Notes: generated by a model not told the origin, from the sequence alone. DNA of 47,397 nucleotides from Palsa-459 sp035937595 (GCA_035937595.1 DASZHS010000063.1:1-47397), one strand, 5' to 3'. Positions 1 to 7,985 are shown, counted from the stretch's first letter. Numbers and translations are program-made.

Positions 1-134
1 CCCTCAGGGGTCAGCGGTGCCTTAGCGTGCATGTCGAGCCTCCTTGTGCAGTGGGTGTTGTCGATAGCCACACACTGCCAAGGGGGCTCAACTCATATCA
101 GGGACCGTGTCAACAAGGTCTGTGGGCAGAACAG
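1..134. other. Non-coding left edge
   Basis: I see no convincing gene here. The stretch is visibly less GC-rich than its surroundings and lies just downstream of the leftward pafBC stop codon. It may hold the end of that transcript or the upstream region of a gene beyond the window. No clear hairpin with a T-tract was seen. Confidence 0.4.
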
Positions 135-2036
135 CTAGCGGTCGTAGCGGGCGAGGACCCGGGCCGCTGCCGTCGCCCCGGCGTCGCGGAGCGACTCGGG
201 CGAGAGCACCTCGGCGTCGGGTCCCGCCTGCAACAGGAGCCGGGCGAGGTACGACGAGGACGCGACGGCCAGGCGCACCACGGTGCGGCCGTCGCCGAGG
301 TCGCCGACGAGGTCCACGCCGTCGGTGTCGGCGAGCCACGTGGCCGAGGGGCCGAGGGCGACGTCCACGCGCTCGGCGTCGGCGAACCCGAACACGTCGT
401 CGAACGGCGGCGGGACGCCGTCGTGGTCGCGATCGCCCACGTCCTGGGCCGCGTCGATGCGGTCCACCCGGAACGTCCGCCAGTCCTCCGCCAGGTGGCA
501 CCAGGCGAGCACGTAGTAGCGCCCGCCCCGCTCCCGGACCGCGATGGGGTCGACCCTCCGGTCGCTGACGGAGTCCGAGGACGCGGAGTAGTAGGTGAGC
601 AGGAGCTGGCGTCGATCCGCCACGGCGAGCTCGACGGCCGCGAGGGCGGGGGGCGGCTGGGCGTCGACCTCCACGTGCGCCCCGGTGACCGCCTCGAGCT
701 TGGACAGCGCCCGCGCCAGCGCTCCGCGGTCGTCCGCCCCGGTGAGGGCGAGGGCCGCGCGCGCCGACGCGGCGAGCTCGAAGCCGTCCCGCCAGGTGAG
801 CTGGGGGCGGAACAGCCCCGAGTCGATCCAGCGGACGACGTCGCCCTCCTCGTCGTCGAAGGGCACCTGGATGTCGAGGAGGTCGCCGTGCAAGAACGGC
901 GGGACCCCCATGCAGGCGGCCTCGAGCAGCACCGTGCGCATCTCGTCGCGCGTCACCCCGAAGCGCATCGACAGCGCCGTGAGCGACGTCGTCTGCTGCT
1001 GGGCGAGCGTGGTCAGGACCGCGAGCAACCGCTGCGCCGCGCTCGGGGCCGCAGGGGCGCGCTCGGGCGCCGCCCGCCAGGTCACCGACCCGGGCGACGA
1101 GCGCGGGGCGTCGCGGACCGCCTCGAGCCAGTCGACGACCTCGTCGCGCACCCTCGACGGCGCGAGCACGACGGCGTGGTGCAGGAGGGACAGCACCCAG
1201 CCGCGGGCGAGCCCCGGCAGCCCCCAGCCCATCGTCACGACCACGGAGCCGTCCTCGCGCTGCTCCACGTCCGCGGCGTCGCCGAGCTCGGCGAGGACCG
1301 AGCGCGCGATCGCGGCGTCGACGTGCACGGTCACGGGACGTCCCCCTCGGCCCGAGTCCCAGGGCCGACCGGCCCGCAGCTCGGCGAGGCGGTCCTCGCC
1401 GAGCTGCGCGGAGCCGGGGGCCGCCACCTTGGGGATGCCCGTGATCCGGTCGACCCGGAAGTGGCGAGGCTCCTCGATCGAGAGGTCGATCGCGCCCAGG
1501 TACCAGCGCTCGCCGTGCCGGGTGAGGGTGCCGGGCGCGACGCGGCGCTCTCGGCCCTTGTGCACGAACGTCACCGCGCAGCGGCCCGCGATCGCCCGGT
1601 ACAGATAGGAGAGGGCGGGCAGCGAGGTGAGGGTGCCGGCCGGCATCGCCGGCGGCACGTCGAGGAGGACGCGGGAGACCCCGTCGCCGCCGAACCCCAA
1701 GGTGGCCGCGGCGAGGCCGAGCGCGCGCGCCTCGTCGTCCTCGAGGCCGAGGTCCGGCAGCCAGAACGACGACGGCTCGATCCGGTAGCCCACCTGGTCG
1801 TCGCCGTCGATCGGGACGGAGCGGATCTCGATCCCCGCGGTGCGAAGCTCGCGCTTGTCGCGCTCGAACTTCTGGCGGACCGCGTCCGCGCCGCCGTCGT
1901 AGCCGGGCACGCCCACGCGCAGCCGCGACAGGGGCAACGGCGAGGTCGTGTGGAGCAGCACGAGGACCAGGTTGATCTGGCGCTCCTGCTTGTCGACGAC
2001 CCTCGCCGCCGTCACGGCGCCACCCGCTCTCGCCAT
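135..2036 (-). CDS. pafBC: Fused PafB-PafC WYL-domain transcriptional regulator
   Basis: This 633-residue protein has two tandem copies of the HTH-WYL-WCX arrangement. The first half has a winged-helix region (about 10-75) and a WYL core with an ERWYLGAID motif (about 140-205). The second half has another HTH (about 335-400) and a WYL core with GRYYVLAWC (about 475-535). PafB and PafC are usually separate proteins of about 320 residues that act as a heterodimer, switching on the RecA-independent DNA-damage regulon in actinobacteria. Here both are in one chain. WYL domains are thought to sense single-stranded DNA. The ATG at 2036 has no Shine-Dalgarno but a TAACGT box 9 bases upstream. A GTG at 2015 is an alternative start. 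No proteasome or Pup genes, the classical neighbours, are in the window. Confidence 0.88.
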   Translation of the reverse strand: MARAGGAVTAARVVDKQERQINLVLVLLHTTSPLPLSRLRVGVPGYDGGADAVRQKFERDKRELRTAGIEIRSVPIDGDDQVGYRIEPSSFWLPDLGLEDDEARALGLAAATLGFGGDGVSRVLLDVPPAMPAGTLTSLPALSYLYRAIAGRCAVTFVHKGRERRVAPGTLTRHGERWYLGAIDLSIEEPRHFRVDRITGIPKVAAPGSAQLGEDRLAELRAGRPWDSGRGGRPVTVHVDAAIARSVLAELGDAADVEQREDGSVVVTMGWGLPGLARGWVLSLLHHAVVLAPSRVRDEVVDWLEAVRDAPRSSPGSVTWRAAPERAPAAPSAAQRLLAVLTTLAQQQTTSLTALSMRFGVTRDEMRTVLLEAACMGVPPFLHGDLLDIQVPFDDEEGDVVRWIDSGLFRPQLTWRDGFELAASARAALALTGADDRGALARALSKLEAVTGAHVEVDAQPPPALAAVELAVADRRQLLLTYYSASSDSVSDRRVDPIAVRERGGRYYVLAWCHLAEDWRTFRVDRIDAAQDVGDRDHDGVPPPFDDVFGFADAERVDVALGPSATWLADTDGVDLVGDLGDGRTVVRLAVASSSYLARLLLQAGPDAEVLSPESLRDAGATAAARVLARYDR

Positions 2037-2045
2037 GATCGGCCC

Positions 2046-2051
2046 ACGTTA
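2046..2051 (-). promoter_or_regulatory. -10 box (TAACGT) for pafBC, probably leaderless
   Basis: TAACGT on the minus strand fits TANNNT and ends 9 bases before the pafBC ATG. There is no ribosome-binding site, so a leaderless or nearly leaderless transcript is inferred. No good -35 is visible. Confidence 0.4.
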
Positions 2052-2104
2052 CGCGGACCCCGTCGCGCGTCGCCCGTGCCGCGTGCCCGCGACGGCGCGG
2101 TTGC

Positions 2105-2130
2105 TTGCGATGACCGATCGGTCATCGCAA
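2105..2130. promoter_or_regulatory. Perfect 26-bp palindrome, probable operator
   Basis: The left half TTGCGATGACCGA is followed immediately by its exact reverse complement TCGGTCATCGCAA, with no spacer. The core TGACCGATCGGTCA resembles operators of TetR-family repressors. It lies in the 280-base divergent gap between pafBC (start 2036) and the secreted-protein gene (start 2317), about 55 bases upstream of the pafBC -10 box. No TetR gene is in the window, so the binding protein is unknown. A hairpin in RNA is possible, but a dyad operator is more likely given the position. Confidence 0.55.
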
Positions 2131-2316
2131 AGCGGCGCTCGCGGGTCCGGTGGGAGTCCGAACGGCGGAGGTGACGATCCGACGACTCGCGCCGCCGCTT
2201 CGGTACGGTGCTCAAGGGAACGACCGTGCTCCTCTGCGCAGCGTCGCGGCATGGGTCGGAAGCACGACCGAGCCGTGGCGGGGCCCGAGGCGCCGCACCG
2301 AGCCGGAGGACCGCCC

Positions 2317-2862
2317 ATGCCGCATCGAGCCACGCTCCGCACCGTCGCCCTGTTGGCCGCCGGCGCCGCCATGGGGGCGCTCGCCGTCGCGGGCTCGAGC
2401 GCCGGGGCGAACACGCCCCCGAGGCACGTGACCACGGTCGGCCATCTCTCGCTGGACTCCTCCGCTTTCGTGCCCGACGGGATCCACAACTCGGCGACCG
2501 ACTACTTCAACACCTGGGACCCAGCCACGCTGTCGAACCAGGACTCGGGCCGGTGCTTCGACGCGGCGGTGAACCTGCCGCCGAACGCCAGCCTCAAGCA
2601 CGTGACCATCTACTACACCCAGGGGTCACAGACCCTGTACGCCGAGCTCAACCGCCAGACGCTCGCGACCCACACCGACGCGACCTTGTTCTCGGTCACT
2701 ACGACGACGGTGGTGACCCCGGCCTACACCTCGGTGACGAGGTCGATCGCCCCCAAGTACGCCTTGGTCACGAACCTGCTCTACGCGTACTCGCTCGGGG
2801 TCTGCATCAGCGCGTCCACGACCTTCACCGCCGCGGTCCTCACCTACACGACGACGACCTGA
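2317..2862 (+). CDS. Small secreted protein of unknown function
   Basis: This 181-residue protein begins with a Sec-type signal peptide: MPHRATLR, then a hydrophobic stretch, then a probable cleavage near AGA-NTPP around residue 33. The mature part is rich in Thr, Ser and Tyr and ends in a threonine run. It has two cysteines (in GRCFDA and GVCIS), which could form a disulfide. I do not recognise a family. The pattern is that of a compact beta-rich exported domain. The ATG at 2317 is chosen because GGAGGA lies 6 bases upstream; the ATG at 2251 lacks this and would bury the signal peptide. The upstream palindrome at 2105-2130 could control it. Confidence 0.75.
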   Translation: MPHRATLRTVALLAAGAAMGALAVAGSSAGANTPPRHVTTVGHLSLDSSAFVPDGIHNSATDYFNTWDPATLSNQDSGRCFDAAVNLPPNASLKHVTIYYTQGSQTLYAELNRQTLATHTDATLFSVTTTTVVTPAYTSVTRSIAPKYALVTNLLYAYSLGVCISASTTFTAAVLTYTTTT

Positions 2863-2891
2863 TCGGCCCGCACCGCGTCGCGGCACGCCGG

Positions 2892-2916
2892 GGCTCGCCG
2901 CACCAGGCGGGGAGCC
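2892..2916. terminator. GC-rich hairpin between convergent genes
   Basis: GGCTC-G-CCGC pairs with GCGG-G-GAGCC across the loop ACCAG, with one internal G-G mismatch. It sits 30 bases after the secreted-protein stop and 60 bases from the moaC stop. No T-tract follows, as is common for terminators in high-GC actinobacteria. It could serve both directions. Confidence 0.4.
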
Positions 2917-2976
2917 GCGGGCGCGAGCGGCCGAGCGTCGGTCGGGGTCGCCGCGCTGGCCCGTCCGAGCAGGGGC

Positions 2977-3462
2977 TCAGCGGGCGTCCTCGCGCCGCCA
3001 GGTGCCGGAGCGGCCGCCGGACTTCTCCCACAGTGCGGCGTGCTCGAGCGACATGGTCCGATCCGCGCTCTTGCACATGTCGTAGATGCACAGCGCGGCC
3101 ACGGTGGCCCCCGTCAGGGCCTCCATCTCGACCCCGGTGCGGTCCACGGTGTCGACGTGGACCTCCACCTCGACGTAGGTGTCGCCGATGTTGAAGTTGA
3201 CCGAGACGTTCCCGACCATGACCTTGTGGCACATGGGCAGGAGGTCGGCCGTCCCCTTCGCCGCCTGGATCCCGGCGATCCTCGCCGCGCCCAGCACGTC
3301 GCCCTTGTGGATCGCGTTGGAGGCGATGGACGCCGTCGTCTCGGGGAGCATCGTGACCCGGCAGCGCGCCATGGCCCGGCGCGACGAGACCTCCGAGGGC
3401 CCCACCTCGCGGACGAACGGCGTGCCGATCGGGTCGAGGTGGAGCTGATGGCGGTCCGGCAC
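2977..3462 (-). CDS. moaC: Cyclic pyranopterin monophosphate synthase MoaC
   Basis: With MoaA, MoaC converts GTP to cyclic pyranopterin monophosphate, the first step of molybdenum cofactor synthesis. The 161-residue length equals that of E. coli MoaC. Family signatures are intact: KGDVLGAARIAGIQAAK, LLPMCHK, the TGVEMEALTGATVAALCIYDMCK block with its catalytic lysine, and the C-terminal KSGGRSG. The N-terminal SSRRAMARC region fits the usual substrate-binding RRxAxA segment. The GTG start at 3462 has a TAGACT box 6 bases upstream and no Shine-Dalgarno. moaA and moaE are not in the window, but a MoeB-like adenylyltransferase is found near 32-33 kb. Confidence 0.95.
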   Translation of the reverse strand: MPDRHQLHLDPIGTPFVREVGPSEVSSRRAMARCRVTMLPETTASIASNAIHKGDVLGAARIAGIQAAKGTADLLPMCHKVMVGNVSVNFNIGDTYVEVEVHVDTVDRTGVEMEALTGATVAALCIYDMCKSADRTMSLEHAALWEKSGGRSGTWRREDAR

Positions 3463-3468
3463 GCGCGA

Positions 3469-3474
3469 AGTCTA
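3469..3474 (-). promoter_or_regulatory. -10 box (TAGACT) for moaC, probably leaderless
   Basis: TAGACT on the minus strand lies 6 bases before the moaC GTG, the spacing expected if transcription begins at the start codon. Confidence 0.45.
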
Positions 3475-3504
3475 CGACTGGGCCGAAGGACCCCCGTTGA
3501 GCGC

Positions 3505-3536
3505 TAGGATTGGCACTCGGCACAGTGGAGTGCCAA
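3505..3536 (+). promoter_or_regulatory. CIRCE element (HrcA operator) overlapping a -10 box
   Basis: TTGGCACTC (3510-3518) and GAGTGCCAA (3528-3536) form a perfect 9-bp inverted repeat with exactly 9 bases between. This matches the CIRCE layout TTAGCACTC-N9-GAGTGCTAA, with compensating changes in both arms. TAGGAT (3505-3510), a plausible -10 box, abuts the left arm, so bound HrcA would block initiation. The only gene downstream on this strand is the fmdB-like gene at 3554. CIRCE is classically found before groES-groEL and hrcA-grpE-dnaK-dnaJ; none of these is here. Confidence 0.75.
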
Positions 3537-3553
3537 CGCCCGCGAGGAGCGCG

Positions 3554-3985
3554 ATGCCGACCTACGAGTACCGCTGCCAGCGCTGCGATGACACCGTCGA
3601 GGTGGTCCAGTCGTTCTCGGACAGCCCGCTCACCACGTGCGCGTCGTGCGGCGGCACGCTGCGCAAGGTCTACGCGCCCGTCGGGATCGTCTTCAAGGGC
3701 TCGGGGTTCTACAAGACCGACAGCCGCTCGTCGTCCCGGGCCTCGTCGGGCTCGTCGTCCGACGGTGCCACCTCGGACAAGTCCGACAAGGCCGACCGGT
3801 CCGACCGGTCCGACCCGGCGGACCGGGCCGATCGCAGCGACAAGGCGGAGAAGGCGGGCTCGGCCACCACGACGGACGGGTCCGCGTCGAGCGGCGGCAA
3901 GGAGGCCGCGGCGACGCCCACGCCCGCGGGCTCGTCGTCGGCGCCCAAGGCCACGTCAGGGGCGTCCTCCAAGCCCGCCGGCTGA
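3554..3985 (+). CDS. FmdB-family zinc-ribbon protein with long acidic Ser-rich tail
   Basis: Residues 1-55 are the FmdB/CxxC_CxxC_SSSS zinc ribbon: MPTYEYRCQRCDDTVE, then TTCASCGGTLRKVYAPVGIVFKGSGFYKTD. The two CxxC pairs bind zinc. From about residue 60 to 143 the chain is low-complexity (Ser, Asp, Lys, Ala, with repeats such as DRSDRSDPADRADRSD) and probably disordered. Family function is poorly known; members have been linked to amidase/formamidase regulation, but that is not shown in general. The ATG at 3554 has GAGGAG 4 bases upstream. The CIRCE operator just before it suggests heat-shock or protein-stress control. The gene converges on tldE with a 16-base gap. Confidence 0.85.
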   Translation: MPTYEYRCQRCDDTVEVVQSFSDSPLTTCASCGGTLRKVYAPVGIVFKGSGFYKTDSRSSSRASSGSSSDGATSDKSDKADRSDRSDPADRADRSDKAEKAGSATTTDGSASSGGKEAAATPTPAGSSSAPKATSGASSKPAG

Positions 3986-4001
3986 GCGGCTCTGGCGCCG
4001 G

Positions 4002-5357
4002 TCAGCTCCCCGAGAGCGCGGCGGTCCGGACCGCGAGCGTCTGGCCCGCGGCCAGCCCCGGCAGCCACTCCACGTCCGCCCCCACCACCGCCACGTCGAG
4101 CAGCAGCCGCTGGAGCGTGGAGGCGACGGTCATCTCGCGCAGCGGCTCACCGAGCGTCCCGCCGGTGATCCGCAGCCCCTCCGCACCGACCGAGAAGTCC
4201 CCGGAGATCGTGTTGACCCCGGAGTGCACGCCGGTGACGGACTGGACGTAGACCCCCTCGCCCACCTGGGCGAGCACGCCCTCGAAGTCGAGCGTCCCCG
4301 GGGCGAGGGCGAGGGCACGGCAGCCCGCCGACGGCGTCCCGGCGTACCCGCCGCGGACCGCCGAGCCGGTGGAGGTGGTCCCGGCGCGTCGCGCCGACAC
4401 GGTGTCGAAGACGAACCCGCGGAGCACGCCCGCGTCGATGAGGACGTTGCGGCGACAGGCGAGCCCCTCGCCGTCGGCCTGGCTCGACGAGAGGTGCCGC
4501 GGGTCCGTCGGGTCGTCGACGAGGGTGACGATCGGGGCGGCCACGGTCTCACCCATGCGATCGGCGAAGAACGACCGGCCCTTGGTCACCGACTCCCCCG
4601 ACAGCGCCGACGACACGACGGCGAGCAGCGTCGCGGTCACGCGCGGGTCGAAGACGACCGCGCACTGCGACGAGCCGGGCTTGGTCGCCCCCAGCAGCCG
4701 CGTGGCGCGCAGCACCGCGTCGTCCGCGGTCGCCTCGACGTCGAGGCCGTCGACGCCGCGCGCCGCCGCGCTCGAGTAGCCGGTCTGGTCCCGACCCGAC
4801 CCGTTGGCGATCGCGGCGACCGACAGCCAGGACATGGAGCGGCGCGCGCTCGAGCGGACACCGGTCGTCGACGCGAGCGCGGACTCCACGATCGCGTCGC
4901 CGTAGGAGGCCTCGTCGATCTGCCGCACGCGGGCGTCGCAGGCCCGCGCGGCGCGCTCGAGCTCGACGGCGAGCGCGATCTTGCGCTCCGTCGGCACCGA
5001 GGCCAGCGAGGGGTCCTCGAGCAGGAGGCTGGCGGCGGGCACGCCGTCGGGCTCGGCGAACGCGACGGCGGCGTCCGGCGTCGCGAACCTCGCGTTGTCC
5101 CGCGCGTCGGCGAGCACCGCGTCCACGACGTCGTCGGCCAGCGAGCCGGCCGAGGCGAAGCCGACCCGCGCGCCGTCCGGCGTGCCCACGAGCACGCGCA
5201 CGCCGACGCCGGACGTCGTCGCCGACGTCAGCGACTCCACCTCGCCCTGGTACGCGCGGATCTCGGTCTCGCGCCCGGTCGCCACGTAGACCTCGAGGCG
5301 CTCGTCGTCGCGCGCTCGGTCCACGATCGCCTGGGCGACGTCGAGCAGCTCGCTCAC
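4002..5357 (-). CDS. tldE: TldE/PmbA metalloprotease-like subunit
   Basis: A 451-residue partner of TldD. TldD/TldE proteases process or degrade small peptides such as microcin B17 precursor and CcdA in E. coli. The C-terminal region has the family motifs GVNTISGDFSVGAEGLRI and the VEWLPGLAAGQTLAV end. As expected for TldE, the HExxxH zinc motif of TldD is missing. The GTG start at 5357 gives MSELLDVAQAIVDRAR and overlaps the tldD stop by 4 bases (GTGA), so the two are translationally coupled. Reading further upstream in this frame only gives antisense-like sequence from tldD. Confidence 0.92.
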   Translation of the reverse strand: MSELLDVAQAIVDRARDDERLEVYVATGRETEIRAYQGEVESLTSATTSGVGVRVLVGTPDGARVGFASAGSLADDVVDAVLADARDNARFATPDAAVAFAEPDGVPAASLLLEDPSLASVPTERKIALAVELERAARACDARVRQIDEASYGDAIVESALASTTGVRSSARRSMSWLSVAAIANGSGRDQTGYSSAAARGVDGLDVEATADDAVLRATRLLGATKPGSSQCAVVFDPRVTATLLAVVSSALSGESVTKGRSFFADRMGETVAAPIVTLVDDPTDPRHLSSSQADGEGLACRRNVLIDAGVLRGFVFDTVSARRAGTTSTGSAVRGGYAGTPSAGCRALALAPGTLDFEGVLAQVGEGVYVQSVTGVHSGVNTISGDFSVGAEGLRITGGTLGEPLREMTVASTLQRLLLDVAVVGADVEWLPGLAAGQTLAVRTAALSGS

Positions 5358-6754
5358 TGCGCGGTCCCGCCGATGGTCATGCCCGTGACGCGCATCGTCG
5401 CCTGCCCGCAGCCGACCGGGACGGACTGGCCGTCCTTGCCGCAGGTCCCCGGCATCATGGCGAAGTCCGTCCCCACCGCGTCGACGCGCGACAGCACCTC
5501 GGGCCCGTTGCCGATGAGCTGGCAGTCGCGCAGCGGGGCCGTGAGCTTCCCGTTCTCGATGAGGTAGGCCTCCGAGGTCCCGAAGGTGAAGTCGCCCGTC
5601 GCCGTGTTCACCTGGCCGCCCGAGAGCTGGGCCACGTAGATGCCGTAAGGGGTCTGGGCGATGATCTCGTCGGGGTCCTCGGTGCCGGCGAGCAGGAACG
5701 TGTTCGTCATGCGCACGAGGGGCAGGCACTGGTACGACTCGCGGCGCCCGTTGCCCGACGAGCGGCGCCCGTCCTTGCGCGCCTGCAGCCAGTCCCACAT
5801 GTAGTCGGTCAGCACCCCGTTCTCGATGAGGACGTTGCGGGCGGCCGGGCGGCCCTCGTCATCGATCTCGAGCGCGCCCCACTCGAGGTCCATCGTCCCG
5901 TCGTCGACGAGCGTCACGAGCGGGCTCGCCACGAGCTCGCCGACGCGCCCCGCGTACACCGAGGCCTCCTTCAAGATGGCGTCCGCCTCGAGGCCGTGGC
6001 CGCAGGCCTCGTGGAAGAGGATCCCACCGGAGCCCCCCGCCAGGACCACCGGCAGCTCCCCGGTCGGCGCGGGGCGCGCCTCGAGCTTGGTCAGTGCCTG
6101 GCGCGCCGCCTTGGTCGCCATGGCCGGCACGTCCTCGTGCTCGAACAGCTCGAAGCCCGCGGTCTTCGCGATGGGCTGGTACCCCGTCTGCATGCCGGTG
6201 TCCCCGCTCGCCACGCACATCACGTTCATCCGCGTCCGGACGAGGTCGTCGGTGGCGAAGGTGCCGTCCGAGCTCGCGACGACGATGCGGCGACGCGAGT
6301 CGCCGAGCCCGACCATCACCTGGGCGACCGAGGCGCCCTCGGCGCGCGCCGCGTCGTCCGCGCTCTCGAGCAGCTCGATCTTCCGCGCCTTCGGCACGTC
6401 CCCGGGCACCACGGTGGCCCGGAGGTCGTGCGCGACGGGGTCACCGAGGGCGACGGGCGTCGTCGTCGGCGCCCCCGACCGGGCGATCGACGAGGCGGTC
6501 CGCGCGGCTTCGAGGAGACCGCGCTCGGTCAGGTCCGTCGTGTGGGCGAAGCCGGTGGTCTCCCCGACCACGACGCGGATGCCGGCGCCGCGCTCGTGGC
6601 TCGAGCCGATCTCCTCGACCTTGCGCTGGTCCATGGTGGCGTAGCTCGAGGTCTTGTCCTCGCAGAAGAGCTCTGCGAACTCCCCGCCCTTCGCCAGCGC
6701 CTCGGCGAGCACGTGGTCGGCGGTCTCCTTCTCGACGAGCGTGGCAGTGGTCAT
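5354..6754 (-). CDS. tldD: TldD metalloprotease
   Basis: The catalytic subunit of the TldD/TldE protease, 466 residues. The zinc-binding HExxxH motif is at H248-E249-H253 in GGILFHEACGHGLEAD. The C-terminus MPGTCGKDGQSVPVG is the usual TldD Cys/Gly-rich segment. It is the first gene of a tldD-tldE operon. The ATG at 6754 has no Shine-Dalgarno but TAGCCT ends 6 bases upstream, so initiation is probably leaderless. No RiPP precursor or known toxin-antitoxin substrate is adjacent, so this is likely the widespread housekeeping pair. Confidence 0.95.
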   Translation of the reverse strand: MTTATLVEKETADHVLAEALAKGGEFAELFCEDKTSSYATMDQRKVEEIGSSHERGAGIRVVVGETTGFAHTTDLTERGLLEAARTASSIARSGAPTTTPVALGDPVAHDLRATVVPGDVPKARKIELLESADDAARAEGASVAQVMVGLGDSRRRIVVASSDGTFATDDLVRTRMNVMCVASGDTGMQTGYQPIAKTAGFELFEHEDVPAMATKAARQALTKLEARPAPTGELPVVLAGGSGGILFHEACGHGLEADAILKEASVYAGRVGELVASPLVTLVDDGTMDLEWGALEIDDEGRPAARNVLIENGVLTDYMWDWLQARKDGRRSSGNGRRESYQCLPLVRMTNTFLLAGTEDPDEIIAQTPYGIYVAQLSGGQVNTATGDFTFGTSEAYLIENGKLTAPLRDCQLIGNGPEVLSRVDAVGTDFAMMPGTCGKDGQSVPVGCGQATMRVTGMTIGGTAQ

Positions 6755-6760
6755 CCGGGC

Positions 6761-6766
6761 AGGCTA
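6761..6766 (-). promoter_or_regulatory. -10 box (TAGCCT) for tldD-tldE, probably leaderless
   Basis: TAGCCT on the minus strand leaves 6 bases to the tldD ATG, which places the expected transcription start on the start codon. Confidence 0.45.
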
Positions 6767-6817
6767 GCGATGACCTCGACGGGCGCTTGCCGCGTCGTCG
6801 CCCGCCTGGGACCGGTG

Positions 6818-6832
6818 GCGCACCCGGTGCGC
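6818..6832 (-). terminator. Small hairpin after the ABC transporter operon
   Basis: GCGCAC pairs with GTGCGC around a CCG loop, 4 bases after the permease stop on the minus strand. The stem is short and has no T-tract, so this is only a candidate terminator. Confidence 0.28.
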
Positions 6833-6836
6833 TGCG

Positions 6837-7985
6837 TCAGGCATCCCTCGTCATCATCCGCCACGCGCCGAGCGCGGTCCACACGACGAGCCACGCGATG
6901 ACCACGAGCACCGCGACGTAGGTCTGCTCGGGGAGCAGGTTCATCCGCGCGTTCGGCCCGCCGCCGGCGCCGAAGACCCGGACGATCCCGTTCGGTTCGA
7001 GGTGGTCCGTCGCGATGCCGACGAGGGCCCGCTGGACGTTGGTCATGTAGGGGATGCGCGCCGTCGCGAGGATCGGCGTGAGCACGATCTCGGTGACGAT
7101 GAGCAGGATGACCGAGACGGTCCGCTGCCCGATGAGCGAGCTCAGCCCGAGCCCGACGACGAACCCGACGATCGCCACCAGCTCGAGCCACAGGCCCGAG
7201 CCGACCATCAGCGAGATCGGCGGCGCGAGGAAGATCGTCTGGTAGCTCTGGTAGTTGCCGAAGTTCGCCGCGACGTGGATGGCGGCGGCCTTGAGCTGCG
7301 CGTGGGTGAGGGGGTTCCCGCCGGGGCCGGGGCCGCCCGGTCCGAGCTTGACGACCGTGCCGTTCGCGCAGTTGAGGTTGGTCGGCGGCGGGCCGGCGAA
7401 GTTGAAGTTGCAGAAGACCGCGTCGGGGTGCGCGCCGGCCCACGCCTCGAAGCCGCTGAGCGAGAGGCCTTGCGGGACGTTCGCGCCGTTGTAGTTGACC
7501 GTCGACGGCGCGGCGAGGGTGCAGACGAGACAGATGATGGTGAAGCCGGCCGCGACCGCCGACAAGATGATGGCGAGGCCCGCGGGGATGCGCGCGAGGT
7601 ACAGCGCGAGCCGTGAGCGCCCCGTGACCACCAGGTGTCGGAACATGCCGTCGGAGAGGTCCGAGGACCCCGCCGTGCACCCGAGCAGCGCGGCGACGAT
7701 GAAGCCGAAGACGTTCATCGGGCCGGCGAGGAGCTGGGTGTAGACGTCGGCCCCGCCGGCCGGGCCGTACGACTTCGGGTCGACCGCGTGCAGGAGGAGA
7801 CGGATGCCGAGGAACACCGTCGGCAGCCCGACCACGACGACGAGGATCGTGATCATGACGCCGCGGCGCCGGCGAAGGTCCATGAGCCGCGTCGAGATCA
7901 GCGCGGGCGTGGGCAGCCACGAGCCGCGACGGTCGGGGCCGACCTTCTCGGTCACGGGCGCCGCCGCGCCCTGCACGGCGGTCAC
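6837..7985 (-). CDS. ABC-2 type transporter permease
   Basis: A 382-residue membrane protein with about six hydrophobic segments: one near residues 43-65, a pair around 95-165, and three in the C-terminal half. A long extracytoplasmic loop of about 100 residues (roughly 175-275, Asn/Gly/Pro-rich, containing CNFNF and NLNCANG) separates TM3 from the rest. It should pair with the ATPase encoded immediately upstream as an exporter. The substrate is unknown; PadR-controlled systems of this kind often export drugs or lipophilic compounds. The GTG start at 7985 overlaps the ATPase stop by 4 bases (GTGA). Confidence 0.85.
   Translation of the reverse strand: MTAVQGAAAPVTEKVGPDRRGSWLPTPALISTRLMDLRRRRGVMITILVVVVGLPTVFLGIRLLLHAVDPKSYGPAGGADVYTQLLAGPMNVFGFIVAALLGCTAGSSDLSDGMFRHLVVTGRSRLALYLARIPAGLAIILSAVAAGFTIICLVCTLAAPSTVNYNGANVPQGLSLSGFEAWAGAHPDAVFCNFNFAGPPPTNLNCANGTVVKLGPGGPGPGGNPLTHAQLKAAAIHVAANFGNYQSYQTIFLAPPISLMVGSGLWLELVAIVGFVVGLGLSSLIGQRTVSVILLIVTEIVLTPILATARIPYMTNVQRALVGIATDHLEPNGIVRVFGAGGGPNARMNLLPEQTYVAVLVVIAWLVVWTALGAWRMMTRDA

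Noticed and set aside
27..2174. Long open frame on the plus strand opposite pafBC (715 codons)
   Set aside because: It is the antisense shadow of a GC3-saturated gene; the product is Arg/Gly/Val-rich with no domain pattern, while the opposite strand encodes clear WYL domains.
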